Assembly (NCBI RefSeq): GCF_900109205.1
Contig: NZ_FNZB01000002.1
Location: 186,001-250,000 of the forward strand
Direction: 5' to 3'
Length of the DNA stretch: 64,000 nt
Origin: Sphingomonas sp. OV641
GTDB lineage: Bacteria > Pseudomonadota > Alphaproteobacteria > Sphingomonadales > Sphingomonadaceae
Numbering within the stretch: the first letter of the stretch is position 1; each line of letters opens with the position of its first letter. The translations under genes and the position numbers were made by a program. Positions 63,604 to 64,000 of this stretch are shown piece by piece. The notes under the pieces were generated by a model. The model was not told where the DNA came from, made no database searches, and saw only the letters and a program-made list of their open reading frames with translations.

Positions 63604-63999
63604 TCACGCCCGTTTCCACACCATCATGTCACCCTCGGACACCACCTCACCGGATGTCCCCACCGGCTCCGCGCTCCCATCGCTCAGGAAAGCAATCGTC
63701 GCCGCATCCTCCGCCGGCACCTTCACCAGCGTCCGCGCGCCCCCCGGCGTCATCGCCACGACCACCCCGGCCTTCGCCGAGCCGTCACGGTTATAGAACA
63801 CCGTGTACGTCTCCACCTGAGCCGGCCCGGTATAATCTTTCACCAGCTCCGGCACCGGTCCCCGCGCCGCATCCGCCTCCGCCTGAAGATCGAACTCCCA
63901 CGCCTCACCCGCCCCGGGCAAAGGCTCCATCCCCAGCACGATCGCATGATTGTGCGTCGCAAACCCGCCGTTCGCGAACAACAAGCCCTTGCGCCCCTC
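63604..63999 (-). CDS. Thiolase-like acetyl-CoA acetyltransferase, C-terminal end (5' end outside window)
   Basis: The frame is open to the right edge and gives the last 131 residues. It begins EGRKGLLFANGGFATHNHAIVL, the end of a thiolase fold. A beta-rich extension follows (VETYTVFYNRDGSAKAGVVVAMTPGGARTLVKVPAEDAATIAFL), matching the additional C-terminal domain of type-1 thiolase-like proteins. The catalytic cysteine is outside the window. Confidence 0.8.
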   Translation of the reverse strand, partial: EGRKGLLFANGGFATHNHAIVLGMEPLPGAGEAWEFDLQAEADAARGPVPELVKDYTGPAQVETYTVFYNRDGSAKAGVVVAMTPGGARTLVKVPAEDAATIAFLSDGSAEPVGTSGEVVSEGDMMVWKRA

Positions 64000-64000
64000 G

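Noticed and set aside
1..64000. CRISPR array, insertion sequence, prophage or toxin-antitoxin pair
   Set aside because: No regularly spaced direct repeats, transposase, integrase, phage structural or toxin-antitoxin signatures were found on either strand.

Overview
The window is GC-rich, densely coded chromosomal DNA. Gene content and order point to an alphaproteobacterium of the Sphingomonas group. Evidence includes infA-maf-RNase E/G-like-yacG-tRNA-Phe, rpiB-glyA-nrdR-trmJ, ALAS-type hemA, stand-alone cobS/cobT, and dispersed inverted repeats of the kind common in sphingomonads. The genus assignment is inference. No insertion sequence, prophage, integrase or CRISPR array is visible.

Region 1 (1-15570) is an exopolysaccharide cluster in several transcription units. 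A + unit holds a methyltransferase end, a Wzx-like flippase, two glycosyltransferases and a hexapeptide acyltransferase. A - unit holds a GT4 enzyme and a Wzy-like polymerase. A + unit holds an O-antigen ligase-type protein, a Wza-type export lipoprotein, a one-piece Wzc-type chain-length regulator/tyrosine kinase and a TPR membrane protein. A final - unit holds a GT2 enzyme and an acyltransferase. Together these could build, flip, polymerise, modify and export a polysaccharide; the priming transferase is not in view.

Region 2 (15648-18911) holds the cobaltochelatase-type pair cobS and cobT, with a small sulfotransferase/TPR chimera between them. Region 3 (18958-24709) is an HxlR regulator with a sterol-carrier-like tail, divergent from a compact run of small-molecule-handling genes (VOC, DUF4287, GST, double DUF1428, RibD-like, SRPBCC). 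Region 4 (24407-33965) has an M16 protease, a MarR-controlled EmrAB-type tripartite pump, an acyl-CoA dehydrogenase and a small secreted protein.

Region 5 (34020-51125) is mixed housekeeping: hslU without hslV, mutS carrying an in-frame palindromic repeat, ogt, an SDR/HxlR pair, tag, maeB, two small exported proteins, a flavin monooxygenase, a gdx/sugE exporter behind a guanidine-II-like riboswitch, murA, a Crp-type regulator, dprA, plsY and murI. Region 6 (51224-63999) has hemA, a 3-hydroxyacyl-CoA dehydrogenase, infA-maf-RNase E/G-like-yacG-tRNA-Phe, an SGNH acyltransferase, trmJ, nrdR, a 58-residue gene, glyA, rpiB, malate synthase G, and the end of a thiolase-like gene.

The most notable observations are the tandem ACGR hairpins before gdx, the mobile-repeat peptide inside MutS, the chimera between cobS and cobT, and the HxlR-linked operon. 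All gene assignments rest on reading motifs and neighbourhoods without database searches.
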